38,450 bases of DNA from NCBI GenBank assembly GCA_015478895.1, contig JADMKK010000012.1, positions 1 through 38,450 on the forward strand, written 5' to 3'. The notes beneath the pieces were generated by a model, which was not told where the DNA came from, did not search any database, and was given only the letters and a program-made list of their open reading frames with translations. Positions 25,737 through 34,401 of the stretch are shown piece by piece. This DNA is from Comamonas sp. Its GTDB lineage: Bacteria; Pseudomonadota; Gammaproteobacteria; Burkholderiales; Burkholderiaceae_C. The stretch's first letter is position 1. Each line of letters starts with the position of its first letter. The position numbers and the translations under genes were made by a program.

Positions 25737-26954
25737 ATGATCCTCCAACCTTTGCTGAGCTGGTCAAAGCGAACCAGCATCGTTACGCAAATCGTCATTG
25801 GACTCGTCCTTGGCATTGCGCTGGGCCTGTTCTGGCCAGATGCAGCCCTACGCATTGAGCTGCTCGGCACACTGTTCATCTCTGCGCTCAAAGCCGTTGC
25901 ACCTATTTTGGTTTTTGTCTTGGTCATTGCTGCCATCAGCAACCAAAGACCTGGACAAACCACCCACCTCAAGCCCATCTTGTGGCTGTATGTAGTGGGC
26001 ACGCTGAGCGCAGCCATTGTGGGTGTGCTGGCCAGCATGCTGTTTCCGTCTACCCTCATCTTCAAAGATGCCGCCACCGGCATGGCCGCACCCAGCGGTA
26101 TTGGCGAAGTGCTCGTGCAGTTGATGAAGAATGCGGTAGATAACCCTGTCAGCGCACTGATGCACGCCAACTACATCGGCATTCTGGTGTGGGCGGTGGC
26201 CATTGGCATTGCGTTGCGCCGTGGTTCTGAGAGCACGCGCCAGACCATGGCTGACTTTTCTAACGGCATCACCTTGATCATTCAGGGCGTGATCCGTCTG
26301 GCCCCCATTGGTATCTTTGGCCTGGTTGCGGCCACCGTTGCCAGCACGGGCACCAAAGCACTGGCAGGCTATGTACACCTGCTGGTGGTGCTGATGGGCT
26401 CCATGCTGTTTGTTGCCTTTGTGGTCAACCCGCTGATTGTGTGGTGGAAGATTCGCCGCAACCCCTTCCCGCTCGTGCTCATGTGCCTGCGCGAAAGTGG
26501 TGTCACGGCGTTCTTTACGCGCAGTTCTGCTGCCAACATTCCGGTCAACATGGCCATTGCCAAGCGCCTGAATCTGGATGAAGACACCTACAGCATCGCC
26601 ATTCCGCTGGGCGCGACCATCAACATGGCCGGCGCTGCCATCACCATCAGCGTGCTTTCACTGTCTGCGGCCTACACACTGGGCATTGCGGTGGATATTC
26701 CTACGGCCATCTTGCTGTGCGTCGTAGCTTCTGTCTGCGCTTGCGGCGCCTCTGGCGTGCCCGGCGGCTCTTTGCTGCTGATTCCGCTGGCCTGCTCGCT
26801 GTTTAGCATTCCGAACGAAGTTGCCATGCAAGTGGTGGCGATTGGTTTCATCATCGGCGTGCTGCAAGATTCTGCAGAAACTGCCCTGAACTCTTCGACC
26901 GATGTGATCTTTACCGCTGCTGTCTGCATCGCTGAAGAGCAACGCAAAGCGTAA
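25737..26954 (+). CDS. sstT: Sodium:serine/threonine symporter SstT
   Basis: This 405-residue inner-membrane transporter of the dicarboxylate/amino acid:cation symporter family has eight helices and two re-entrant loops. Landmarks are the serine-rich loop [14 protein letters not shown] (about 258-271), the sodium-site stretch [16 protein letters not shown], the conserved [16 protein letters not shown] and the late [20 protein letters not shown]. These are the SstT versions of the family motifs, so uptake of serine and threonine with sodium is expected. The start ATG is preceded only by a T-rich stretch without a clear ribosome-binding site. It ends at a strong bidirectional terminator. Confidence 0.94.
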   Translation: MILQPLLSWSKRTSIVTQIVIGLVLGIALGLFWPDAALRIELLGTLFISALKAVAPILVFVLVIAAISNQRPGQTTHLKPILWLYVVGTLSAAIVGVLASMLFPSTLIFKDAATGMAAPSGIGEVLVQLMKNAVDNPVSALMHANYIGILVWAVAIGIALRRGSESTRQTMADFSNGITLIIQGVIRLAPIGIFGLVAATVASTGTKALAGYVHLLVVLMGSMLFVAFVVNPLIVWWKIRRNPFPLVLMCLRESGVTAFFTRSSAANIPVNMAIAKRLNLDEDTYSIAIPLGATINMAGAAITISVLSLSAAYTLGIAVDIPTAILLCVVASVCACGASGVPGGSLLLIPLACSLFSIPNEVAMQVVAIGFIIGVLQDSAETALNSSTDVIFTAAVCIAEEQRKA

Positions 26955-26980
26955 ACGCCCAGCCCACGGATGGGCCTAGC

Positions 26981-27020
26981 GTAAAAAACCACGGGGCCTC
27001 AAGGCCCCGTGGTTTTTTAC
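26981..27020. terminator. Bidirectional terminator between sstT and the pepA operon
   Basis: Two arms of 19 bases (26981-26999 and 27002-27020) are perfect reverse complements, with core CCACGGGGCCT and T-runs or A-runs at both ends. Either strand gives a hairpin followed by TTTTTT. A small GCCCA/TGGGC hairpin lies just before (26962-26975). Confidence 0.95.
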
Positions 27021-27057
27021 TATGCAAATGCTTAGCGCGAGTGCGTAACCAGTTGCT

Positions 27058-27513
27058 TTAACCAGTTCGAACGTTGCCCAACTCTTCCGCTATTGCTTCT
27101 TGCACCGACAGATGCACCGCTTGCTCCACTTCCTGGCGCATGGCCTGGTACAAAGCCGCTGTGTGCTCCTGCACCACATCTGCCAAGGCATAGCGCAAAC
27201 GCTCTTCCAGCACCACATCGACACGGGCCATGACCCGCGCCAGTGCTTGCTGGGAGATATCCTGCCAATCCTGCGCATTCAAGTTGATAGCAGCCTGCCC
27301 AATATCCACGGGGGCTAGAGGCATTAAATCCTCATATTCTTCCTCGGCATTGGCATTGGCATTGGCAGTGATGCGTGCCTGAATGTCTTCCACGGCCTGC
27401 GTAGAAGGCAAAGCTTCTGCGTGGTGTGAAACGGCAGGCGCGCTTACCGTTTCACCCACCACTTCAGTCAAAGTCGGCACAAAGCGCGGCGGCTGGCGAT
27501 CCTGGGTTGACAT
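27058..27513 (-). CDS. Hypothetical protein in the pepA-holC operon, 151 aa
   Basis: I cannot assign a function. The 151 residues have a disordered-looking acidic and polar first half. It includes an alternating Ala-Asn run (ANANANA, from a hexanucleotide repeat) and EEEYEDLMPLAPV. A helical second half is rich in Ala, Gln, Val and Glu (ISQQALARVMARVDVVLEER, then VQEHTAALYQAMRQEVEQAV), which suggests a coiled coil. No signal or membrane segment is present. The ATG lies 5 bases after the holC stop, with GGAGG about 10 bases upstream overlapping the end of holC, so it is cotranslated with the polymerase subunit. That association may hint at DNA metabolism but is only context. Confidence 0.7.
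   Translation of the reverse strand: MSTQDRQPPRFVPTLTEVVGETVSAPAVSHHAEALPSTQAVEDIQARITANANANAEEEYEDLMPLAPVDIGQAAINLNAQDWQDISQQALARVMARVDVVLEERLRYALADVVQEHTAALYQAMRQEVEQAVHLSVQEAIAEELGNVRTG
27346..27367 (-). repeat. In-frame hexanucleotide repeat
   Basis: Three copies of GGCATT (27346-27363) plus a partial fourth lie in the hypothetical gene and encode Ala-Asn pairs. Unit length is a multiple of three, so copy-number change alters length without breaking the frame. Confidence 0.8.
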
Positions 27514-27518
27514 GTGCT

Positions 27519-27974
27519 TTAGCCTCCGTGCAGCACCAAATCATGCCGTTCAATCGCATAACCGGCATCTTGGTAGCCGCGCCAGCGCTCGCGGGCCTGG
27601 GCACGATCTGCTTCATCGAAACTGGCGACCACCTCCACCACCCGTTTGAAGCGCTCAAACCCCAGCGGCATTGCAAACCCCAGATTCACCAGCACATCGC
27701 TGTGCGGGCTTTCAGCGGCAGACTCCACCAAAACCACGGGCGCCAAGTCAAAAATCTCGGCCGGGTCGCCCTGCACGGCATGTGCCAAAAAGTCATGCCC
27801 GGCTTGTTTCCACAAGCGGGCAGACAAGGGGCGCAAATGCTCCATAGGGCCCACCAAGGTCACCCGCGCATCGTGGCGCAATGCTTTACGCACAAAGCGG
27901 CAGGCATAGTCCAGCTTGTCAGGGGCATTAAAGTGAAATGCCACTTGCGGCTTGGCAGACTCCATGGTCGTCAT
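27519..27974 (-). CDS. holC: DNA polymerase III chi subunit HolC
   Basis: This 151-residue accessory subunit of the replicative clamp loader binds single-strand binding protein and, with psi, links the holoenzyme to lagging-strand DNA. Features match the chi fold: VAFHFNAPDKLDYACRFVRK at the start, LWKQAGHDFLAH in the middle, and VNLGFAMPLGFERFKRVVEV near the end. The start ATG at 27974 overlaps the pepA stop (ATGA, 27971-27974). A second ATG three codons on is possible. The pepA-holC order is common in proteobacteria, and this operon also carries the downstream 151-codon gene. Confidence 0.92.
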   Translation of the reverse strand: MTTMESAKPQVAFHFNAPDKLDYACRFVRKALRHDARVTLVGPMEHLRPLSARLWKQAGHDFLAHAVQGDPAEIFDLAPVVLVESAAESPHSDVLVNLGFAMPLGFERFKRVVEVVASFDEADRAQARERWRGYQDAGYAIERHDLVLHGG

Positions 27975-29521
27975 TCTTCAACCTGAGGGGCCTTGATAGG
28001 CGCCTTGGCCTGCAAGCCACTGCCCTTCAAAGACTTGGCGGCTGGCTTGGCAGTTTTCTTGGGCTTCTTGGTAGCAGCTTGCGCAGATTCATCAAGCAGG
28101 AACTGCACCAGCAAGGGCACAGGACGGCCTGTCGCGCCCTTGGCAGCGCCTTCTCTCCAGGCCGTACCGGCGATATCCAAGTGCGCCCAAGCCTGGTTGC
28201 CAACAAAACGCTGCAAGAACTTGGCTGCAGTGATCGAACCACCGGCGCGCCCGGCAACGTTGCCCATATCCGCAAAGTTGCTCTTGAGACCTTCGGCGTA
28301 ATCGTCATCCAGCGGCATGCGCCAGCAGAGGTCTTGCGTCTTCTCGCCAGCGCTCAGCAGAGATTGCGCCAAAGCTTCGGTGTTGGCATACATGCCCGAG
28401 CGCACGCCGCCCAGAGCAATCACGCACGCACCGGTCAGCGTGGCAATGTCTACCAAAGCCGCAGGCTTAAAGCGCTCGGCATAGGTCAGCACATCGCACA
28501 GCACCAGTCGGCCTTCGGCATCCGTGTTCAGAATTTCAATGGTCTGACCGCTCATGCTGGTCACCACATCGCCCGGCTTGATGGCTGCGCCATCGGGCAT
28601 GTTTTCGCAAGCGGGGATCAGCCCCACCACGTTGATCGCGGGCTGCAATTGTGCCAATGCACGGAATACCCCCAGCACGCTGGCCGCGCCGCACATGTCG
28701 AACTTCATCTCATCCATGCCCGCAGCAGGCTTGAGCGAAATACCGCCGGTATCAAAAGTAATGCCTTTGCCCACCAAGACCACAGGCGCTTGTGTATTGG
28801 TTGCGCCGGTGTAGCTCAGCTCAATGAATTGCAAGGGTTCTCTTGAGCCCTGCGCCACGGCCAGAAAAGCTCCCATGCCCAGTTTGGCGACATCCTTGGC
28901 GCTATGGACTTTGCATTGGATGTTGTCGTGTTTGACCAGCTCTTTGGCAGCTTGCGCCAGCATGGTGGGGGTGGCATGGTTGGCAGGTCGATTGCCCCAC
29001 TCTTTGGCCAAACTTTGGCCCGCAGTGATTGCCACCGCCTGCTCAAACAGTGTGCTGTTGGCGCGCTTGTCTATAACGCCAATGCTTACCTTGGCAATGG
29101 CAGCAAGCTTGGCCTGGGGTTTGGTGAGGGTGTAGGCGTAGCCTGCGTCGGCGATGCATTGCACGGCAACATGCATGATGGACGCACTGTCCACCAGGGC
29201 ACTGAGACACACCACTGCATGCTTCACACCGTCCGCCTTGAGGGCCGACGCAGCGCCGCTCAACGCCATACGGACATCGCGAACCGACCCGCTCCCGGCA
29301 CCCAGCAGCAAGACACGGCGAGCGGCAACACCATCGGCCTTATACAAAGGCAGCTGTTTACCCGCCGCTTTGCTCCAGTCTCCGTGGCCCAACGCCACAT
29401 CCACCAGCGAAGACAAAGGGTCTTGCACAGCTTCAAATGACTCTGGCACCAACAATACAAGAAGATCACACTTGGCAGCAGCTGCGCCAGTTAGGCTCAA
29501 AGCCTTCAGTTCAAAGTTCAT
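27971..29521 (-). CDS. pepA: Leucyl aminopeptidase PepA
   Basis: This 516-residue M17 aminopeptidase removes N-terminal residues from peptides; in E. coli PepA also acts as a DNA-binding factor in plasmid resolution and gene control. The di-metal catalytic site is intact: Lys252, Asp257, Lys264, Asp275, and NTDAEGRL (332-339) with Asp334, Glu336 and Arg338. The C-terminal end after about residue 480 is an unusual extension rich in Lys, Ala and Pro (KKPKKTAKPAAKS), longer than in E. coli, and could bind nucleic acid. AAGGA lies about 10 bases before the ATG. It is divergent from lptF with only 24 bases between start codons. Confidence 0.95.
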   Translation of the reverse strand: MNFELKALSLTGAAAAKCDLLVLLVPESFEAVQDPLSSLVDVALGHGDWSKAAGKQLPLYKADGVAARRVLLLGAGSGSVRDVRMALSGAASALKADGVKHAVVCLSALVDSASIMHVAVQCIADAGYAYTLTKPQAKLAAIAKVSIGVIDKRANSTLFEQAVAITAGQSLAKEWGNRPANHATPTMLAQAAKELVKHDNIQCKVHSAKDVAKLGMGAFLAVAQGSREPLQFIELSYTGATNTQAPVVLVGKGITFDTGGISLKPAAGMDEMKFDMCGAASVLGVFRALAQLQPAINVVGLIPACENMPDGAAIKPGDVVTSMSGQTIEILNTDAEGRLVLCDVLTYAERFKPAALVDIATLTGACVIALGGVRSGMYANTEALAQSLLSAGEKTQDLCWRMPLDDDYAEGLKSNFADMGNVAGRAGGSITAAKFLQRFVGNQAWAHLDIAGTAWREGAAKGATGRPVPLLVQFLLDESAQAATKKPKKTAKPAAKSLKGSGLQAKAPIKAPQVEE

Positions 29522-29545
29522 AATTGGTGTTTTCCTTCTGAGCCA

Positions 29546-30640
29546 ATGTTATTCGATTCATCTATCCGCAAGGAGCTGGCGCGCAGCTTCGGGGCCACCT
29601 TGGTGGTACTCATCACCGTCGTCATGACCATGATGCTGATCCGTACGCTGGGTCAGGCATCCAAAGGCAATGTCAGCCCCTCGGATGTGATGCTGGTCAT
29701 GGGCTTTACCGTGCTCGGGCAAATGTCGACCATCCTGACGCTCAGCCTCTTCGTCGCCATCGTGGGCACCTTATCGCGCATGTACCGCGACAGCGAAATG
29801 GCCATCTGGTTTGCCAGTGGCCAAGGCCTGGCCAGCCAGCTACGCCCCATCGTGCGTTTTAGCTGGCCCATTGTGGCAGTCATCGCAGTACTGGCTTTGC
29901 TGGTATGGCCTTGGAGCAATCTGCAAGTTCAGGAGCTGCGCAGCCAGTTTGAGCAGCGCAGCGACATTGACCGCATTGCGCCGGGAGAGTTCCAAGAATC
30001 CTCCGATGGAAGTCGCGTGATCTTTATCGACAAAGACCGCATCAGCCAGGAAGCCGCCAGCAATATTTTCTTGGTCGAGCAACGCCAAGGCCGTGAATTT
30101 GTGACCTCCGCAAAAACGGCGCATGTGGAGACGGTGGATGGGCTGCGCAATGCTGTCTTGCAAGAAGGGCAACGCGTGGAGACTGACACCGTGACCGGGC
30201 AAACCAAAGTCACGCACTTTGCTACCTACACATTGCGGCTCGACACTGACGCTGCATCAGCCACCGGCTTGACAGCGCGCGCCTTGTCCAGCCCCCAGCT
30301 TTTTGAGACTGGCGGGGCCATGAATTTGGCAGAGCTGGGCTGGCGTATCGGCCTGCCGCTGGCGGCACTGAATTTAATGATAGTGGCGTTGGTGATTACT
30401 TTGGTGAACCCCCGTGCAGGGCAAAGCACCAGCTTGGTGGTTGCCTTGCTTGCCTTTGTTATCTACTACAACTTAATGAGTGTGGGCCAAAGCTGGGTGG
30501 CGTCTGAGCGGCTGTCTCTGCTCAGTTACTTGCTGGGCATACACGGCAGCATTTTTATCGTGGCCGCATTGGGGTTGGCCATGCGTCACAACCGATGGAG
30601 CCTGAAAGACATCGTGCAGCGCCGAGGAATTGCAGCATGA
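29546..30640 (+). CDS. lptF: LPS export permease LptF
   Basis: This 364-residue inner-membrane subunit of the LptB2FG transporter extracts lipopolysaccharide from the inner membrane. It opens with MLFDSSIRKELARSF, followed by the first helix (about 16-36). Three helices precede a periplasmic jellyroll domain (about 130-265, with GSRVIFIDKDR and NIFLVEQRQGREF) and three helices follow. The gene pair with lptG and the divergent placement to pepA are conserved in many proteobacteria. The ribosome-binding site is poor. The start lies 24 bases from the pepA start, so the two promoters overlap each other's leaders. Confidence 0.95.
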   Translation: MLFDSSIRKELARSFGATLVVLITVVMTMMLIRTLGQASKGNVSPSDVMLVMGFTVLGQMSTILTLSLFVAIVGTLSRMYRDSEMAIWFASGQGLASQLRPIVRFSWPIVAVIAVLALLVWPWSNLQVQELRSQFEQRSDIDRIAPGEFQESSDGSRVIFIDKDRISQEAASNIFLVEQRQGREFVTSAKTAHVETVDGLRNAVLQEGQRVETDTVTGQTKVTHFATYTLRLDTDAASATGLTARALSSPQLFETGGAMNLAELGWRIGLPLAALNLMIVALVITLVNPRAGQSTSLVVALLAFVIYYNLMSVGQSWVASERLSLLSYLLGIHGSIFIVAALGLAMRHNRWSLKDIVQRRGIAA

Positions 30641-31764
30641 GAACCCTGCGCAAACTGATCTACCGCGACATCATCAGCTCTATTGGCTTTGTGACCATCG
30701 CCTTTTTGGCACTGTTTTTCTTCTTCGATTTGCTCGATGAAATGGGCAACGTGGGCCGCAGTGTCGGCGGTGTCACTTACAGCGTGTGGCATGCCTTGTT
30801 TTCTGTCGCGTTGGGCATGCCCAAGCACTTGTACGAGTTGCTGCCGATTGCAGTGCTGATTGGCAGTATTTTTGTCATGGCACGCTTTGCGCAAAGCTCT
30901 GAATTCACCATCATGCGTACCAGCGGCCTGGGCCCCTGGCTGGCTTTGCGCACCATGCTCACGCTGGGGCTTGGATTTGTCGTGCTCACTGTCGTGGTGG
31001 GCGATTATGTTGCGCCTGCGGCCGAGCGCATCGGCATGGTGGTCAAGGCCCAATATCTTGGACAGGTTTCCACGGCGGGATCGACAGGAGCATGGCTCAA
31101 GGAAAAAAGCGCCAGCAGTACGCTGGCAGTCAATGTTCGCGCCGTCAATGCCGAAGGCGCGCTGACAGGTGTCCGTATCTTCGAATTCGATACCCAGGGC
31201 CGGATGGTGTTGCAGATCCATGCGGAAAGCGGCCAAGTGGTGGAAAGCACCAATGCTTGGCAACTGAACAATGCCAGCAAAGCCGCATTTCGCTACACCA
31301 ACGACCAACAAGGCAATAGCACCACCGAGATGCAGCGCGAGCACCATGCCCAGCTGCAATGGAACACAGGCATTACGAGCGAGATGCTGGTGGCCTCGGT
31401 ACACAAACCGGACCGCATGCCGACCCTGGAACTCTTTCAGTTCACCCAGCACTTGAAGAACAACGATCAATCGGCGCAGAAGTATGAAATTGAGTTCTGG
31501 CGCAAAGTTTTCTACCCGCTGAGCTGCTTGGTAATGGTGGTGTTGGCCTTGCCCTTTGCTTATCTGCACTTTCGCTCTGGCGGCATTGCAGGCTATGTGT
31601 TTGGCGGCGTGATGGCCGGCATCAGTTTCTTTTTGCTCAACAACGTTTTTGGATATGCGGGCAATTTGCAAAACTGGTCGCCCATGCTGACGGCTGCTGC
31701 GCCGGGGCTTATTTACTCTGTACTTTCACTAGGAGCATTTGCTTGGCTGGTCATACGCCGTTAA
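30637..31764 (+). CDS. lptG: LPS export permease LptG
   Basis: This 375-residue partner of LptF begins MRTLRKLIYRDIISSIGF, with a first helix to about residue 33. Three helices precede a periplasmic domain (about 125-265) and three helices follow (YPLSCLVMVVLALPFAYLHF onward). The ATG at 30637 overlaps the lptF stop (ATGA), with GAGGA about 9 bases upstream, so translation is coupled. The open frame extends 14 codons further into lptF, but that start is not supported. LptF and LptG form the channel that, with LptB, feeds LPS to LptC. The end overlaps the start of cbiX by 22 bases. Confidence 0.95.
   Translation: MRTLRKLIYRDIISSIGFVTIAFLALFFFFDLLDEMGNVGRSVGGVTYSVWHALFSVALGMPKHLYELLPIAVLIGSIFVMARFAQSSEFTIMRTSGLGPWLALRTMLTLGLGFVVLTVVVGDYVAPAAERIGMVVKAQYLGQVSTAGSTGAWLKEKSASSTLAVNVRAVNAEGALTGVRIFEFDTQGRMVLQIHAESGQVVESTNAWQLNNASKAAFRYTNDQQGNSTTEMQREHHAQLQWNTGITSEMLVASVHKPDRMPTLELFQFTQHLKNNDQSAQKYEIEFWRKVFYPLSCLVMVVLALPFAYLHFRSGGIAGYVFGGVMAGISFFLLNNVFGYAGNLQNWSPMLTAAAPGLIYSVLSLGAFAWLVIRR
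31731..31735 (+). promoter_or_regulatory. Ribosome-binding site deciding a TTG start for cbiX
   Basis: AGGAG lies 7 bases before the TTG at 31743, inside lptG. This favours the TTG over the GTG at 31770, which has no such site. Confidence 0.7.
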
Positions 31765-32144
31765 CCACGGTGCCGCTGCAACGCGGCATCGTCTTTTTTG
31801 CGCACGGTTCACGCGACCCTTTATGGCGCGCTCCGATTGAAGCGGTGGCGCGTGTTTTAAAACAGCAGCACCCCGAGGCGCTGTGTGCTTGCGCCTATCT
31901 GGAACTCAACGATCCCGACCTTGCCGCCGCTTGCCAAGATCTGGTGGACGCAGGCTGCGTGCACATCACCGTTTTACCCATGTTTCTCGGCACCGGTCGC
32001 CATGCACGCAATGACCTGCCGCATTTGGTGGAATCCTTGCGCTCGCAGCATGCCCATGTGCACTTCACGATAGCAACCGCCGTGGGTGAAGACCCTCGTG
32101 TTACCCAACTGTTGGCGGACATTGCGGGCGAGCATATTGCATAA
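31743..32144 (+). CDS. cbiX: Sirohydrochlorin chelatase, short CbiX type
   Basis: This 133-residue single-domain chelatase inserts Fe (or Co) into sirohydrochlorin in the siroheme/cobalamin pathway. It would act as a dimer, since the long form has two such halves. The expected metal-binding histidines are in FFAHGSRDPLW and LGTGRHARNDLP, with a conserved acid in AYLELNDPDL. The start is an uncommon TTG at 31743, supported by AGGAG 7 bases upstream and overlapping lptG by 22 bases; a GTG at 31770 is the alternative. Siroheme is the cofactor of sulfite and nitrite reductases, which suits the neighbouring cysB. Confidence 0.9.
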   Translation: MAGHTPLTTVPLQRGIVFFAHGSRDPLWRAPIEAVARVLKQQHPEALCACAYLELNDPDLAAACQDLVDAGCVHITVLPMFLGTGRHARNDLPHLVESLRSQHAHVHFTIATAVGEDPRVTQLLADIAGEHIA

Positions 32145-32206
32145 CGCAACAATTCTTTAGATATTTCATTCATAATGAGAAAAAGCTCTATTGAAGCCCT
32201 GCTCTT
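32145..32206 (+). promoter_or_regulatory. AT-rich cysB leader with small inverted repeat
   Basis: TCATT and AATGA (32166-32178) form a 5-3-5 inverted repeat next to CATAAT (32171-32176), a 5-of-6 match to the -10 box. No good -35 element is found at 16-18 bases. It could be a CysB autoregulatory site, but the evidence is thin. Confidence 0.3.
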
Positions 32207-33148
32207 ATGAATCTTCACCAATTTCGTTTTGTCCAAGAAGCCGCACGGCGCAATCTCAATTTGACCGAGGCGGCCAAGGCTTTGCACACCTCCCAGCCTG
32301 GCGTCTCCAAAGCCATTATTGAATTGGAAGAGGAGCTGGGCGTCGATATCTTTGCCCGCCACGGCAAGCGGCTCAAGCGCATTACCGAGCCGGGCCAGCA
32401 TGTCCTCAAAAGCATTGAGTTGATCATGCGTGAGGTCGGCAACCTCAAGCGCATTGGCGAGCAGTTCAGCGCGCAAGACAGTGGCACGCTCAGCATTGCC
32501 ACCACGCATACGCAAGCACGCTATGTGCTACCTAACGCTGTGGCCAAGCTGCGCAGCACTTACCCCAAGGTCAACATCAGCCTGCACCAGGCCACGCCGC
32601 ATGAGGTGGCGCGCATGGTGCTGGATGAAGTGGCTGAAATTGGCATGGCTACCGAGTCTCTGGCGGATTATCCCGAGCTGGTCACGCTGCCCTGCTACGA
32701 ATGGCAGCACGTACTGGTGGTGCCCAGTAGCCACCCCTTGGCACGCAAAGATCGCATCAGTCTGGATGATCTGGCCAATGAACCGCTGATTACCTATCAC
32801 CCCTCCTTTACCGGCCGGGGCAAAGTTGATGCGGCTTTCGCCACGCGAAAAATCTCGCCGCGCATTGTGCTTGAAGCGATTGACTCCGACGTCATCAAAA
32901 CCTATGTGCGCCTGGGTCTGGGCATTGGCATTGTGGCGGAGATGGCCATGCGCGATGATGCCGGCCAAGACCTCGTGTCACGCCCCGTAGGCCACTTGTT
33001 TGGCCAAAGCGTAGCGCGCGTGGCGTTCAAGCGTGGCGCTTATCTGCGCAACTTTGTCTACAATTTTGCCGAGACACTGAGCGACCGCCTCTCGCGCGAT
33101 TTGGTGCTGCGCGCCATGAGCGGCCATGTGAACGATTACGAGCTGTAA
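32207..33148 (+). CDS. cysB: LysR-type regulator CysB
   Basis: This 313-residue transcription factor controls sulfur assimilation, responding to acetylserine as inducer. The N-terminal helix-turn-helix is at about 1-60 (NLTEAAKALHTSQPGVSKAI). The effector domain carries TTHTQARYVLP at about 100-110, the segment that binds sulfate or inducer in CysB and Cbl. Further signature parts are ITYHPSFTGRGKVDAAF and GLGIGIVAEMAM. The C-terminus FKRGAYLRNFVYNFAE is CysB-specific. It stands downstream of cbiX by 62 bases, supporting joint control of siroheme supply and sulfite reduction, and ends at a strong terminator. Confidence 0.92.
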   Translation: MNLHQFRFVQEAARRNLNLTEAAKALHTSQPGVSKAIIELEEELGVDIFARHGKRLKRITEPGQHVLKSIELIMREVGNLKRIGEQFSAQDSGTLSIATTHTQARYVLPNAVAKLRSTYPKVNISLHQATPHEVARMVLDEVAEIGMATESLADYPELVTLPCYEWQHVLVVPSSHPLARKDRISLDDLANEPLITYHPSFTGRGKVDAAFATRKISPRIVLEAIDSDVIKTYVRLGLGIGIVAEMAMRDDAGQDLVSRPVGHLFGQSVARVAFKRGAYLRNFVYNFAETLSDRLSRDLVLRAMSGHVNDYEL

Positions 33149-33163
33149 ATCCTTGTCTGATCC

Positions 33164-33189
33164 GGGTGCCTGCAGGCACCCTTTTTTTT
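33164..33189 (+). terminator. Rho-independent terminator after cysB
   Basis: GGGTGCC (33164-33170), loop TGCA, GGCACCC (33175-33181), then eight T (33182-33189). It is a textbook terminator and lies only 24 bases before the next start codon. Confidence 0.93.
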
Positions 33190-33213
33190 GCCCTGCGCGG
33201 GCCCATTTTTGCC

Positions 33214-34371
33214 ATGACTGCTGCAACTCCCACCTTTCCCAGCAAGTTGCCCAACGTGGGCACGACCATTTTCTCGGTGATGTCTGCCTTGGCCAACGAG
33301 CACCAGGCTGTGAACCTGGGCCAGGGTTTTCCAGACTTTGGCTGCGACCCCAAGCTGACCGACGCCGTCACTGCCGCCATGCAGGCAGGCCACAACCAGT
33401 ACCCGCCCATGCCCGGCATGCCGCAGTTGCGCGAGGCCGTGGCTGCCAAGATCGAAGCCCTGCACGGCAAACGCTATGACGCCCACAGTGAGATCACCAT
33501 CACCGCTGGTGCCACACAAGCCATCTTGACCGTCATTCTGGCCACCGTTCACGCGGGCGATGAAGTCATCGTGCTGGACCCCTGCTACGACAGCTACGCG
33601 CCCAACATTGAACTGGCAGGTGGCGTTGGTGTGCGCGTGCCACTGACGCCCGGCACTTTCCGCCCAGACTTTGCCAAGATTGCCGCTGCCATTACCCCGA
33701 AAACGCGTTTGCTGATCGTCAACACGCCGCACAACCCCAGCGCCACGATCTGGTCGGCCGACGAAATGCGCCAACTGGAGGCTTTGCTTGCGCCCACCAA
33801 TGTGCTGCTGATTAGCGATGAGGTGTATGAGCACATGGTGTTTGACGGCGCGCAGCACGAGAGCGCAGCGCGTTTTGCGGGCTTGGCAGCGCGCACCTTC
33901 ATCGTCTCCAGCTTTGGCAAGACCTTCCACGTCACGGGCTGGAAGGTGGGCACGGTTGCGGCCCCCGCAGCACTGATGGCAGAGTTTCGCAAGGTGCACC
34001 AGTTCAACGTTTTCACCGTCAACACGCCCATGCAGGTGGGCTTGGCCACGTACATGGCCGACCCTGCACCGTACCTGGAGCTGCCTGCCTTCTACCAGCG
34101 CAAACGTGATTTGTTTGTGGATGGCTTGCAGCAAACGCGCTTCAAATTGCTGCCCACGGCAGGCACGTACTTTCAGTGCGTGGACATTTCGGCCGTAACG
34201 GATTTGGACGAATCGGCGTTTTGCCAATGGCTGGTCAAAGAAGTGGGCGTGGCGGCCATCCCGCTGTCGGCCTTCTATGGCGACCACTTTGACCAGCGAG
34301 TCGTGCGTTTTTGTTTTGCCAAACAGGATGCGACTTTGCTCGCTGCCCTGGCGCGTCTGCGCAAACTGTAA
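33214..34371 (+). CDS. ybdL: PLP-dependent aminotransferase, YbdL (methionine) type
   Basis: This 385-residue class I/II aminotransferase closely follows E. coli YbdL as I remember it: SKLPNVGTTIF at the start, INLxQGFPDF-like VNLGQGFPDF, NQYPPMPGMPQLREA, NTPHNPSATIW and the end FAKQDATLLAALARLRKL. The PLP lysine is Lys236 in SSFGKTFHVTGWK, with ISDEVYEHMVF supplying the cofactor Asp and Tyr. YbdL prefers methionine and aromatic amino acids with a keto acid. The open frame starts at a GTG inside the cysB terminator; the ATG at 33214 is chosen because it fits the family start. There is no ribosome-binding site, and its promoter must overlap the end of cysB. Confidence 0.9.
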   Translation: MTAATPTFPSKLPNVGTTIFSVMSALANEHQAVNLGQGFPDFGCDPKLTDAVTAAMQAGHNQYPPMPGMPQLREAVAAKIEALHGKRYDAHSEITITAGATQAILTVILATVHAGDEVIVLDPCYDSYAPNIELAGGVGVRVPLTPGTFRPDFAKIAAAITPKTRLLIVNTPHNPSATIWSADEMRQLEALLAPTNVLLISDEVYEHMVFDGAQHESAARFAGLAARTFIVSSFGKTFHVTGWKVGTVAAPAALMAEFRKVHQFNVFTVNTPMQVGLATYMADPAPYLELPAFYQRKRDLFVDGLQQTRFKLLPTAGTYFQCVDISAVTDLDESAFCQWLVKEVGVAAIPLSAFYGDHFDQRVVRFCFAKQDATLLAALARLRKL

Positions 34372-34401
34372 ATTTTGCACGCCAATTTAAGTTCTGTGCA
34401 T

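Noticed and set aside
27346-27367. Phase-variable repeat
   Set aside because: The unit is 6 bases, so copy changes would keep the frame; on/off switching is not expected.
33136-34380. Minus-strand ORF (414 codons) opposite the aminotransferase
   Set aside because: Shadow of a well-conserved gene, no recognisable motif or ribosome-binding site.
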